Assembly: GCA_900095095.1 (NCBI GenBank)
Contig: FMBT01000325.1
Span: 186,001 to 250,000 of the forward strand
Origin: Fragilariopsis cylindrus CCMP1102
Lineage: Eukaryota; Bacillariophyta; Bacillariophyceae; Bacillariales; Bacillariaceae
Direction of reading: 5' to 3'
Length of the DNA: 64,000 nucleotides
This document shows, in pieces, positions 1-11,111 of this stretch. How positions within the stretch are numbered: the first letter of the stretch is position 1; every line of letters begins with the position of its first letter. The position numbers and the translations under genes were made by a program. Below the pieces are notes generated by a model. That model saw only the letters and a list, made by a program, of their open reading frames with translations, searched no databases and had not been told where the DNA came from.

Positions 1-42
1 TAGAATGAACTTTTATATCACAAAAAGGACAAAACTACTTAC

Positions 43-2763
43 GTTATATACTTGAGTGTTGTCGGCGCTTCGTTCGAGGTATTCCCGTTCAATCAAAGCC
101 TCGATACGTTTTTTCACAAGACGAGGGTTGGGACTGAAAAAGTTCAATTGAGCAAGAACTTCTGACAAAAGTTGTTGATGCTGAAGAGTTTTACGTGCTT
201 TCATGATCCGAACAATGGCAGCCTCAATCGCAATCGTTCGATCCTCCTCAACGCGCTTCGTATTCAATTGTCCATCCAACGAGGCCATCGGGATACGAAT
301 TTTACGCATATTGCTAGAGAATTTCTCGTTGGCGGTGAAAGAATCCGTAGTGTTGATCTTGTTACTGGCAGGTGTCTTTTTGATCACTTTATACTTTCCA
401 CAAGAAAGAGAATGCATCAAAGGCTTCAGAATATTTTCTTCCACATTAAGCTTTGTTGCCAATTCTGTGAACGTCATAGTTGCACCACCATTCATAGCAT
501 CCAACGCCACCGCCTGAAGTGTAGCGACCTGAAGGTCGTACGACTTCTTTCCAAAAATCCCACGAACCGATGCATTCCCTTGAGAAAATACCCAACCCAA
601 TTTTCTCTTTTGATGCTTTTGATCGTGCCAATCCTTGAAGATGTCCATACATTTGGACATTTGTGGTGTAAGAGCAATTGCGGGACTCTTATAAGTAGGC
701 CAGAATCCCGTCGTTAATACTTGTACACTAAAATCAAGTTTCGTATCAACAGTCGCAGTTGATTTCCGAATTCTGATCGTTGTCCAGCACCAACAGCGAG
801 ATCATTAAGCATACCTTCCATCTTGGATGTAAATTGCGTTCCACACTGCATCTTGAGTTTGGCAATCATCGATTTTTCCGCATCATTACTCGTGGATCGT
901 TGACTGAGTAGTCGCTTTGCGAGTTGATTACGGTAGATTTCAGCGAACATATCCTTGTCCGTCAAGTACGAAAAGAGTTGAACGATTTTTTCTAAATTGG
1001 CATCAACTTCCTTTTCACTAAGTTTTTCACCACCACTTTTGAGGATTCTGTCGCAGAACGTCGACATCAATTCTGCGTTTGTGAACTGACCGACATTTTT
1101 GTTGACGATCTCGACGAATGCATCCTTCAATCCCTTTTGAAAGAGCGAGTTCCCACCAAAGTCTCCTTTACAACACCTAGGTATTTTTCATGAAGTGCCA
1201 TAATCGACTTAACGAATTTTGGATCGTCATTCTTGTCCTTCTCTCCACTGTCCAGACGGGCTTTGCGACGATTGATTATATCTTCACCCATCGATGTGAT
1301 AAAGTTCTGTAATATATTAGCCATAGGATTAAGGCCGTTCTCGAGTCTACCAAATAGACGGTACATACGTTGAAGATCTTCCGACTTGTCGTTCTGCAAT
1401 AGGGCCCGGCATCCAGATCCTTCCTTTTCTAGCAGAACCATTTCGACACGTTCTAAAATTTCTTCCTCGACTACCTTCAAAATCTTGGCTTCCGAGGACG
1501 TATGGAGGTAATCCTCGACACGCTTCCGCTCTGCGTCTAATGCATCTTCAGCCTTGATAAGATAATCTGGAGTAGAATCGTTGATCCAATCTTCACGCTT
1601 TTTGGCATAGTATTCTCGCGTAGAAGTAAGTAGTGGTTCTTCTAGATCGGTATTGTATGCATCGAGGGTACCCATTCCCATACTCTCGTAAAGTTCAACA
1701 ACACTCTTCACTAAACTTTTATCGATGATCTTTCCTTCACGTTCTTCGTTGATAAGTCCATGTATTGCCGAGGTCGTATCGCCCTTTATTTCGTCGTAGA
1801 CATTAGTTCGAAAACATCGTAATCCCGCTTCACTTAAAGTAGGTAAACTATGATGTTTGACGTAGTACCGATCGAGGTAGGTAAAGAACTTCTTTAACCA
1901 TTTATTCATAATTTGATGATTTTGCCAACGGTGTTTGAGTTCCGATATAGAATTGTTCCACCCTGACTTGTTTTATCACGTAATGCGGGAAGAACGTTGG
2001 TAGTAAGGTATCGTTCGATCGTTTCGCCATGTCGTTGGTATAGCTCACGAGACCAATTGTACGGAGAACGTTGTGTGCACATGTCGTAACATGTTCTATA
2101 AAACAAAACGAAATGAGAAAGTGTCAATTAAATCAAACGAAGAGTTAAAAGTTAGAAGAATCCATATTTGAAACTGATATTTGAATGACAACAAAATACC
2201 ACGACCACTAACAAATAACTGCGCCGAATGTATATTATAATAATTTTAGTTTTAGTATTTAAGTTTACTCACGTGTAGATCTGAACGTATTCCTTGGGTC
2301 CAAATATACTACCCGAAAGGTCGCCGTTCAATAAGCCTTCCAGTCTATCGATGGCCTGAAAAAGAATGAAAAAGGAATAGCAGGAGAAAGATAATAAATC
2401 GTGTGTAAGAAAGAAAATATCTGAAAATGATTTTTTAAATTTAAATCAACTTCTTGTTGTAGTCGTCGGTCGGAGACATTTTTACTATTTTTGTCTTCGA
2501 GAACTCTCGGCCGTAGATTACTATTCTGACGGTGAAAGTTCGAGCCCTAGGAAAATTTAGATCCATTTTTTGACACCCTCTTACTAGTTTTCCGCGGGAG
2601 GGGGCTTCAAAATTAAATTCTTATATCCAATGATCGATTCGATTGATCCAACAATCATATTATTCTCCTATTTCTTTCTTTCTCTTACCTTAGCTTTAAT
2701 TTCATCATCCCATCCCTCATCAAGAGGAATGATTCTTTGGTTATTGCCCGCATTTCCTGCCAT
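43..2763 (-). CDS. CUL1: Cullin (CUL1-type) SCF ubiquitin ligase scaffold, 3' end outside window
   Basis: This is the scaffold of a cullin-RING E3 ubiquitin ligase, which holds substrate adaptors at its N-terminus and RBX1 plus E2 at its C-terminus. Exons are 2763-2689, 2355-2273 and 2095-43. The start MAGNAGNNQRII is followed by IDRLEGLLN, LYQRHGETIERYLT, FFTYLDRYYVKHHSLP and GGNSLFQKGLKDAF, all characteristic of CUL1-like proteins. The C-terminal winged-helix region has IEAAIVRIMKARKTLQHQQL, which contains the neddylation-site lysine region, and KKRIEALIEREYLER. A GTAAGT donor follows QVYN at position 42, so the last few residues (usually YVA or similar) lie beyond the window start. The reading frame shifts near 1945, 1150 and 770. 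Each shift is cured by one extra base beside a short homopolymer (for example T3 to T4 in T-F-G-G-N), so I judge the gene intact. CUL1 rather than CUL2, 3 or 4 is my best reading, with less certainty than family membership. Confidence 0.9.
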
Positions 2764-3255
2764 CTTGGTCTAGTTGTTCTCTTTAGAAATATTTGGACGA
2801 CCCACAACTTTTTTTAATTGTGCTACAGGGTCGAGGAAGGCGCTTCGACGCTGTCTCTTTATCTTTTGCATTCGATTTTTTACCGTGTAAACAAGAAGGC
2901 GCGAAACGAGTTATTGATGAATATTGAATCGAATGAATCGAATTGAATCAGTACAGTAATTATAATTCATTCGTGGAAGTCTGCGCCATTAAGGATAGAG
3001 CTTTTTTGCTACACAGAGAATGTCTTGCGATACAGTACTATGATTGGCCGCATGGTGAATAGCTCAGAATTTAGAAGGCAGATCGGATCCACTCAGAGCT
3101 TTGCGTGTGACACGTGAAGTAATTCTGAATCACAAAAATACTGTCGAAATATAAATGCCAATTAACAAATTCGTTTCTCGATACTAGACATATTATCTTC
3201 TATTAAACCAAAAAAAAACATTCATATACCAAATATACAATATAATCAATTTACA
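2764..3255. other. Divergent intergenic region, cullin and plastid-type gene
   Basis: About 490 bases separate two divergent start codons and must hold both promoters. The 70 bases before the plus-strand start are A/T-rich with an A9 run. I see no gene and no convincing known motif. Confidence 0.5.
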
Positions 3256-5085
3256 ATGAAGCTTTCCAATTTAGGCTTGGCTGCATTTGCGGCATCTGCA
3301 GTTTCTGTTGCCCACTCCTTCTCCACAGCACCAGCATTTTCTCGTCATACACTAACAACGTCGTCATGGTCGTCGTCGTCGTCGAATTCTGCTCTGAACA
3401 TTGCGCAATGGGGCAAGTCGGATACAGAGGATATGGCCACATCCGCCGATAATGCAATCCTGAAAAAAATATCCAATCCTATATTGAAGAACCTGATGGT
3501 ATTGATCCACGTGCGAAGTTAGAAGGTACGATTATGGTATCAGGTTATGTCAATGAAAAAGAACGAACCGATCAATATATCTTTGACTTAATAAATCATG
3601 AAGATTCTGCATTTGAATTTAAAAAGATTGTTGCATTTGTCAATGATGCTAAATTCGCTAAGAAACGTCTGTTGAGTCGTTCGTCAAGATATTCAGGTTT
3701 GTTAGACAAGCTTGATTTTTCAGAGGCGGCATCGGAGGGGGCATTACCTACTGTCGACCAACTTGAGGGGATCAATTCATGGTTGGCATCCGTCGAATCG
3801 AAAGGCGACATGATTGAACAAATCAAGTCTATTGCTGCATTGGCTAAGGATGCATCCTCACTTGACAATCTTTCCGTCATGGTAACGAACGCTGCTGGGG
3901 ATGCACGTCCGCTGAAGATCGTGCAGCTGCCGTCCAGGCACTAAAAGACACCGGAAAGGAATACACCCTATTAGTAGTAGGAAAAATTGAAGATCGTGTT
4001 GAAGGTAAATTTCCATACAAATTCAGAGCTTTTGATTCCGAGATCGACGAAGATGCATCCTTGCCAGAAGACGCTGTCTTTTCAAGGGAAGAAGCTATGC
4101 GAATGGTCACTGAAACCTTACAATTGGATTCGGGTGCGAATAAGGCATTAACATTTTCAGAAGTTACTGATAGCAATACAACTGAAGCAAAGCTTATCAA
4201 AGGATTACGTGAGGCAGGATACGCCCGGTGTCAGGAAATCGATCACATGCTTCGCAACGGAACTGAAGTGAGTATTTTTTAAAATTTTATTTCGTCCTTC
4301 TAAAATCATTATCGTCGTCATCAAATTAAATTGTCCTGTCCAATCTAATATTTTTCTATAATCTTACCCCAACGTTGAATTTTACTTTTGTTCGAAAAAA
4401 TAAAATTACGCTACCAGAATTATCAAAAGGCTTTGGACGAATTCCTTGAAAAGAACCCTAACATGGCAGAGGGTGTCTACGCGACTGTAAGTTATTTTAC
4501 AAAAAAAAATCGGCGGGAAGGATTATACATTTCATACAGTGTAATTGTAAACTCTTGACATGTGATGCATCCACTCACCATATTTTTTCATCTTTTCTTT
4601 GGACATCATTGTTTTCGCAAATCAGGAGGCCTGGTGGGAGGCACCGGCATTTTTGAAACAAGTTGAAGATGCTAGAAATAATTACAGTCCAGGTGGTGGT
4701 CCCTTGATGATGATGATGACGAGGAAGAAGTAAAGGACGAACGAACGTTGGAAATCGAAAAGATCGGTACTGAGTGGGCCAAAAGAGAATATTTTTCTCA
4801 ATCCATGGCTGGAACGGTCGATGAGGAAATGACGGAAGAGGCATTCATCGAATCAGTGTGGGAACGTGCCCTTTTCGAAGGCGATTTGAAGTTCCGTCAG
4901 TCTGCGGGAGAAGAAGCCGACGTCGAAGCAGAGTTATTAGATTTCAAGGCTCAACAAGAACGTAAGCAGCAACGATGCTGAAACAGGCCAAGAAAGAATT
5001 GCAAGATGTTCTTGATGAAGAAGATTTAGGCAAGGTGTACGAAGAAGGCGACTTGGACGATCAAGAAGACGACGACGAAGAGTAA
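3256..5085 (+). CDS. Unknown protein with bipartite plastid-type leader, 514 aa
   Basis: I do not recognise this family. Exons are 3256-4267, 4418-4486 and 4626-5085, with GTGAGT and GTAAGT donors. The N-terminus is a signal peptide (MKLSNLGLAAFAASAVSVAHS) followed by FSTAPAF and a Ser/Thr-rich stretch, which is the diatom signal-plus-transit plastid leader. The mature part contains EGTIMVSGYVNEKERTDQ, a helical middle region rich in charged residues, and a strongly acidic tail ending DDQEDDDEE. The frame breaks four times (near 3465 in an A7 run, and near 3908, 4698 and 4972). One added base at each site gives a continuous 515-codon frame, which supports assembly error over decay. The product is probably a soluble or thylakoid-associated plastid protein; this is inferred from the leader only. 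Confidence 0.7.
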
Positions 5086-5440
5086 ATGATTCTACAATAA
5101 TTACTAATGAAATGACAGCAACTTTTATGTTATTACATTGCATCTCGAGTATAAACTACAATAAATATCTTAATAAATAAAATTAAATAATATGTATGTA
5201 ATTTCTTTTGTTAGTTGGTTGATCAATAAAAAAATAAAACAGCATTAATTTATTTTTCTCATTCGCGTTTCGATTTTTAGTTGCGGTTCTTTCTTCATGA
5301 AAATATGCAATGAGTCAGGCCCAGATTCCGTTGTCATTGTATAATGAACCAACTTATAACTTCGTGGGCGACATATAAGTCAGCGCTGTTTAAAGATATA
5401 TATTTCCTGTTGAATATTAGCAGATAGTATCATAGATCTG
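5086..5440. other. Convergent intergenic region
   Basis: Some 355 A/T-rich bases lie between the 3' ends of two convergent genes. AATAAA-like words occur near 5160-5185 and may serve polyadenylation. Nothing else is seen. Confidence 0.4.
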
Positions 5441-7380
5441 TTAGATTGCAAAACCATCACTATTCGGGCTACGTCCAGGACTGCCAATATTCCCATCGTC
5501 AATTGAGTTTCCCGTAGCCGTATTCATTCCGGTCTCAGATACAAATTGATTACTTCTTGTATCCTGTGTCTGCTGTTGCATCCCCTCCTGTGATGCATCA
5601 TTCTGCACCCCCGCCAACGAGGCAAGTTGGGAAAGATTAGGTTGCTGATCCATCGCTGGTAGAGATATGATAGACTGCGTGTGAGATTATATGAAAGACG
5701 TTTTATTGTGTGGTACACTTTTTTTCTTTCACGAACGAAGCAAATTCGACAATAACAACAACAACAATGGCATATAATAGCAATATATCAACTTACGTAT
5801 AGATCCGGAATATTGCTGATATGGATTATTTGAAGCTCCACGAAGCTGAGCCATTATCATTGAGTTTCCAACTAGAGGATTATAGTTGTACTGGTTGTAC
5901 GGAAAGCCCATGTCAATCTGTCCAAAACTCGTAGCAGCAGTTCCTGGTAAAGTGTTTGTACCGTTCACTCCAAACAAAGCACCATATCCATTACTATTGC
6001 TGTTGTTAGCAATAGATGGATCCCCCATAATATTCTCTCCCAGATGTTGCTGAGGTCCACCACGAACTCCACGCAGGGCCAATGCGGCCATCATTTCGTC
6101 TGTCATGTTCGGATTGCCGTCCATCCCCGGGACGCTACCCAGACCAAGGAGATGGTCGTCGACACTGGCGTCGTTATCGATCATAGCATGGTGATGCGAG
6201 CTGGAAGAGAAATCAATTTCTCCATCTGGTATGGTTAGTTTTTCCTTTTTCTTCCTGGATTTACCCCCAACCGCAATCGATGATCGGTCCATATCACCAA
6301 ATACATTGAGAGCGCTCATAACCTTCTTTCGTCCGTCATTATTCTTCCGCCATTCCTGCATTCTTATCCTGTAGCCGTCCCATCGTACTTTTTCTTCGTC
6401 CTTGAGATTTTTTCGTATGTCGTCTGGTACCTCCTTCCACATCCCACTTAAAATCTTGCTTATTTCTCCATTTGAACAATCCGGATTTTCTCCTTTGACT
6501 TTGCCACGGAGCTTGTTTGCGTATGATAGATATGCCGACATGGGACGTTTGGGTGCATCTGGATCTTTCTTCCTCTTGGTAGTAACAGACATGCCAGGTG
6601 GAGGTACGTAGTTTTTCTTTTCGATATTGTATCGTTCCTTGTCTTCTTGTGCCATTGCTTCGAATCTCTCTCGTTCCGTCGTTTCTAATGCTCTCCATGC
6701 CTGTGATACCAACGATGTAATATTTGTAGCCTATATAGCGATGACGACAGCGAATGAATCGATTAACAATCATTAGGAAAGTTATAAAAGAAGATGCATA
6801 GGAACAAAGTAAAATCACATCATAAACATTGAAATCAATACCATTAATGTTCGAAATCTTACCTTGTTGGGTTCTGATTCCCCTCCACTTGCTAATCTTG
6901 CCTTGATTTCTTTATGTTTCTCCATGGAAAAAAAGATAAATGAGCTATATATACGGTAAATAGGAACATCGTCGAAGACACAAAAATTAATGAATGGATA
7001 AACGACACAACATAGAGAGAGTAGGGTAGAGTAGAGTAGAGTAGAGTAGTTAGCAATGTAATTTCCATGATATTTCCGTGTTCAGTGTTGCGTAGACACA
7101 ATGTATTGTATCGGTATATACTGTAAATCACAAGTACGTACCTCTTGAAACGTTTTGGTGCGTCCGGTGGTTTTTTCGTTACATTGCTTCTTCTTTTCTT
7201 TCTTGGTTTTTTCTTCTTTTCAGCATCGAAGGTTGGCAGGGGGGTTGACATCATCATCGTTGCTGTACCTGTACCGTTAGTACCATTCGTTGTTGTGAAT
7301 CTATTGTCCAGTATGAGAGGATCGAAGTTATCTACTATACTGTCGTCGGCATCAGTATGATGATTATTGATCCCTGACAT
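5441..7380 (-). CDS. Protein with two HMG boxes
   Basis: This is a nuclear DNA-binding protein of the HMGB type that bends DNA through HMG boxes. Exons are 7380-7142, 6944-6863, 6730-5797 and 5655-5441, summing to 490 codons (489 aa). After an N-terminal basic stretch (KKKKPRKKRRSNVTKK), box 1 runs from PPDAPKRFKSSFIFFSMEKH across two introns to AWRALETTERERFEAMAQED. Box 2 follows directly, from DPDAPKRPMSAYLSYANKLR to WRKNNDGRKK, with the usual Trp and basic residues. The C-terminal half is rich in Asn, Gly, Met and Gln, and looks disordered or activation-like. Box 1 being split by introns at both ends of its first helix region is the only oddity. No frame breaks occur. The target sites are unknown; it could be an architectural chromatin protein or a transcription regulator. 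Confidence 0.88.
7021..7050 (+). repeat. GTAGA pentanucleotide repeat in HMG-gene intron 1
   Basis: About five units of GTAGA (one imperfect) lie inside the first intron of the HMG-box gene. This is a simple microsatellite. Confidence 0.85.
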
Positions 7381-8361
7381 TTTAGTTCCTATCTTTCCTA
7401 TTCGCTATTCTTTGTTTTTGCTATTACAGTCGGCACAGGAAAGAGAGTCGATGATGGATGATGGGATGATATACGAAATTGATTCGATTCGTCGATTCGT
7501 TTTCAGTGTTACAATGATTCAATTCGAAAATTTATTCGAAATAAGATGAGGGAAGTGATTTATATGTGAGATGAGGTATTGTTAAGTGTTGAAGGCTACT
7601 GTACACCACTACTTTAGTGCTGTATTGAGTCGAGAAGGTAAATGGAAGCAACTACACCCAATTAATTGTACTGTACCCTTTTTTTAATAATTCTTCGTAC
7701 GTTCGTAACATTCTATGGCGATGGCTTGAGAGGCGTCCTCGTGTACGGAGAGTAGTGGATGCTTCCGGAACGCGTCGTACGTAGGAAGGACATTGGGCGC
7801 GACGCAAATTCAAAATACCAAGGAAAGGGTATAACGCGGAATGAAAAAACACAAGACTTCTCGATAGATTTTTTTCTTTATAAAAAATATAACATGACAC
7901 AATTATTGACGATGTACCTTAAAACTCTTCTCTTCTCTTCACTCTACACTACACTACACTACAAGTACTGTACTACTAGAATTCTAGAAGTACCATCGAA
8001 ATCAAATCTATTTATCGACATCAATCATAGCCGACGAAGACGAATTAAACCGAACAGTCGACGAAGACGAGTTAGACCGAACAGAGGTCGATAGGACGTG
8101 AAATATGATGAACAGCATAATGTCAAACATAATATATTGGTGGATCGAAATCGGCGAAGATCACAATCAGAATCGCAACCTAAATGAAGTAATTCAGAAG
8201 AATGATAATGATGCTCTTCTTCTTCACAACTCACAAGGGAACAACAGGGTCTATTAAATTTTGATGAGATTGTCGCCCTTTGGTGTTTCATCCTTGTTGT
8301 TTGGTATGGATTTTTTAGATTTCGGAATTGGAAAATAAGTAGAAAAAGGAGAAGGACAACG
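7381..8361. other. Divergent intergenic region, HMG gene and membrane-protein gene
   Basis: Nearly 1 kb separates two divergent starts. It contains a short CTACA-type repeat near 7945-7965 and a 27-base tandem duplication at 8032-8085. Open frames here are short and without recognisable protein character, so I call no gene. Confidence 0.5.
8032..8085 (+). repeat. 27-base tandem duplication
   Basis: Two adjacent 27-base copies beginning CGACGAAGACGA differ at only two or three positions. They lie about 280 bases upstream of the membrane-protein start and could be a recent slip or duplicated promoter element. Confidence 0.8.
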
Positions 8362-9561
8362 ATGTCAACGACAACAACAACAACTACAACGAGCATAAAT
8401 AATGATACAGATTATGATGATATTCAATACGGATTCTCCCCTATCCATTGGTTGATCGTATCGATTGCGATTATGGGACTTGCCAATTTTTTGTTTTCGG
8501 TCAGACTATTACAAGTTATGGGACATCGTTCGTCTACCGGTATCGGAGGTGGTGTGTTAAAACTTTCCTATGTCAGTGAGTACCAACCAGAAGTAGTCTA
8601 CAGTACGCGTGGCGACACATCGTACATGATAGAAGATGAATATCATAGTTATGTTGTGTACTGTTTTCTTCTCATCGAATATCACAGCAACAGACTAAAT
8701 ATTTTTCCTACCTTTTGTTGTTGTTGCTTCTATGATTATTTTACATTTTTTCCAGACATGTTTCTAGCTTGTCTCCGCCATCCTTGTACACTAAGTTTGG
8801 GCGTTCTAGCTCCTAAGATTGCATTTGGATCCGATCGATATTACTACTTCCCTTCCAATGACTACGCCGTTGGAGGAGAAAGTATCAAAAGCACTGCGAT
8901 GTGTCTAGCTGCACTTTCATGTGCTCAAGTTATTGTACGGTTAACAGATAACCTAATGATACTTTTCAGATACAGATCTGTCAAAGAATCGGTAGATTTC
9001 TTCGAGTATGTATTGGATGCAATTTTCCTTGTTTGGATGACCAACACACTATACAGAACAACCATTGAAATAAGCCGTGACGGTTATCACGGCCATAGTG
9101 CTGGTGGTGGTCTTATTGGTCAAAATCGATGGCTAGCGTGGTGGAAATCACCGACCCTACTTTTCTTTTGGATATTGTACACGATATTCGTAACTGTTTC
9201 AACTGTACTCGTTTTGATGGGAATGTTATCATTTTTTGGTGTATCGTCGTTCGGTACTGAGCATTTCATGTATGCTGATTACAAGGTACATGCCATCAAC
9301 GACTTATTGCTGCTATCTGGAATTGCTATCGTTTTACGGCCCAAACCAATCGGACATTCTGAAATATTTGATTCACACGTTAATAATGATGATGAAGAAG
9401 GAAGAGATAGTACTGATATCGATTATTCACTACTCCTTGCGGAGAGCGAGGATAGTAATCTAGACTACAATAACAACGAGGAAGGAGGGGAAGAAATCGC
9501 TTTTGAAATGACCTCCACCACTGCAACTTCTAGTATGAATGAAACTATCGGGACTATATGA
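8362..9561 (+). CDS. Multi-pass membrane protein, possibly GOST/Lung7TM-related
   Basis: The open frame encodes 399 aa. Hydrophobic segments lie near residues 28-46, then around CLAALSCAQVIVRLTDNLMI, FFEYVLDAIFLVWMTNTLY, FFWILYTIFVTVSTVLVLMG and AINDLLLLSGIAIVL, which is followed by RPKP. That last pattern resembles the end of the seven-helix domain in GOST/Lung7TM proteins (a helix with DA or ND ending in L-x-RP), but the N-terminal luminal domain of that family is absent, so the assignment is weak. The tail is acidic and Ser/Asn-rich. A stretch at 8648-8755 begins GTTATG, ends TTTTTTCCAG, is 108 bases long and encodes an odd Cys/Phe/Tyr-rich insert. It may be a retained frame-preserving intron, in which case the protein has 363 aa. 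Confidence 0.65.
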   Translation: MSTTTTTTTTSINNDTDYDDIQYGFSPIHWLIVSIAIMGLANFLFSVRLLQVMGHRSSTGIGGGVLKLSYVSEYQPEVVYSTRGDTSYMIEDEYHSYVVYCFLLIEYHSNRLNIFPTFCCCCFYDYFTFFPDMFLACLRHPCTLSLGVLAPKIAFGSDRYYYFPSNDYAVGGESIKSTAMCLAALSCAQVIVRLTDNLMILFRYRSVKESVDFFEYVLDAIFLVWMTNTLYRTTIEISRDGYHGHSAGGGLIGQNRWLAWWKSPTLLFFWILYTIFVTVSTVLVLMGMLSFFGVSSFGTEHFMYADYKVHAINDLLLLSGIAIVLRPKPIGHSEIFDSHVNNDDEEGRDSTDIDYSLLLAESEDSNLDYNNNEEGGEEIAFEMTSTTATSSMNETIGTI

Positions 9562-10212
9562 TATGGTACATTATTTGATTGTGCAAACGTTATCTTTGGA
9601 GCATCCAAAAATAATTGTCCATGAATAATGAAACCGTCAAATATGGATTGATATGGTACAGTTTCCAAATGAATAGCAATCGTATATGTGTATATATTTA
9701 TATATATATTTATAACTTGTTGCTCGTTCAATCTGCACCTATCATATGGTAGTAGTTTTGGCACCATTGTGTTGTTCACGGAACATCGTGCTTTAGTTGC
9801 CCCCTTACGATCCTGAATTAATTGAACATACAGCAGATGAGGATAGTAATCTATATTGTCAAAATATAATATTTGATCCACAATTTCTGACAGGTGCTTT
9901 CGCTTGGCACGACGACCATTAATTGGGATGATGCATTCCCTCCGCAACTTTTCAAGGAAATTTAGAGGACAAGATAGCAAAATCTCATATTTTTATCTTT
10001 TGAAGAGTTCTTAGTTACTGTAAATAGAAAACACATTCATTATGATGCGAAGAACTAACACGGTAATATACTGTATTAAATATAATTAACATCGCATATA
10101 TAGTATTACTATATAATATGCTAATTAAAAGAAAATACAGTTGATAGATCTATAATGTGTTTATCTAAAATGTTACATAATGATCACAGAGATAAATAGG
10201 AAAAAGATATTA
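9562..10212. other. Convergent intergenic region
   Basis: Some 650 A/T-rich bases lie between convergent genes, with a TATATATTTATATATATATTT stretch near 9690-9712. I see no gene; the minus-strand frame here is an antisense shadow. Confidence 0.4.
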
Positions 10213-11111
10213 TCATTCTCGTCCTCGCAATAGCATTCGTCGAGTTGCAACCGGATCGGCTGGAGCATCAGCATTCCCTTCTCCTCCTCTTCCCTTGAAT
10301 ATGGCCCAAACGACGACACCGACAAACAATAGAACATTCAGAACGGCAAAGCACTGTATGAATTTATCTGATGCCATTCGCTTCCCGAATTGTTTCACTA
10401 GTGCTTCAGCTCTAGCTAGATTATCTCCCATCCGATCTGCTTCCTTGTCAATGTTTTGAAGGACATCTCGTTGACGTTGTAGCTCTTCCAACGTCGCAAC
10501 GCCGACCTCCTTCGTTTGTGCTATCATAGCTTTTGTGTTTCCAAGCGCGTCCTGTGTCTTATCTTGCACTGTCGAAGCCTCATTCAACATATTATTCCCG
10601 GCCATTGTTGGATCTTGTTCGCCGTCCGGTCCACTAGCACCACCTGAAATGAAAAGTTCACCACGATGTTCCTCTGCCTGTAGGGCCTTTAGGTCGGCCT
10701 TCAGTGTTCGAAGTTCATTTTCCATATTTTTGAGACGTTTCGAATACTTACTGCGCTGATTCGTGTCTTGAACTAACCGAATTTCCATTTTAAAGGACCG
10801 TTTCGTTCCAGTGGCACTACGCATTTTATCATCCGCTTCTTCCAACGCCGACGCCTTATCAACTGGATCAGACAATGATTGGATGCCATCAAGAATGTGT
10901 TCAATATGTTCGATTTCTTCCGTCAGGGTATCTTCCCAGTATTGAATATCAGCCTATTCATTAAACGAGAAAACGAGAAGAGATACAGTACGATATAAGG
11001 AATTTGTTAGACGATTAACTCCTGAAAATTCATTACTTAAATACCGTTTGCAGTCCATAACGTAAGAATAAGTCGGATCATGCCGTGCATTTTATTGATC
11101 ATCCTTACCAT
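10213..11111 (-). CDS. Qb-SNARE of the NPSN/Vti1 group
   Basis: This tail-anchored SNARE contributes one Qb helix to a vesicle-fusion complex. Exon 1 is just the ATG at 11111-11109, followed by GTAAGG. Exon 2 is 10953-10213 and begins GCTGATATTCAA, giving MADIQYWEDTLTEEIEHIEH and 247 aa in total. The N-terminal half is helical with the NPSN-like RSFKMEIR. The SNARE motif runs roughly from LNEASTVQDKTQDALGN through LEELQRQRDVLQN, where the central Gln is the likely zero-layer residue, to ALVKQFGKRMASDK. It is followed by a membrane anchor (FAVLNVLLFVGVVVWAIF) and a short luminal tail. The ASDK just before the anchor resembles the ATDK of plant NPSN proteins more than Vti1. It probably acts at the plasma membrane, Golgi or division site. 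The exon-1 assignment is an inference from splice sites and reading frame. Confidence 0.8.

Noticed and set aside
2480-2570. tRNA-like B-box word (GTTCGAGCC) in a cullin intron
   Set aside because: No matching A box and no cloverleaf could be folded by eye around it.
4962-4986. A 25-base GT-AG mini-intron in the plastid-type gene
   Set aside because: It is far shorter than the other introns here (about 90-270 bases), and a single missing base explains the frame break just as well as at the other sites.
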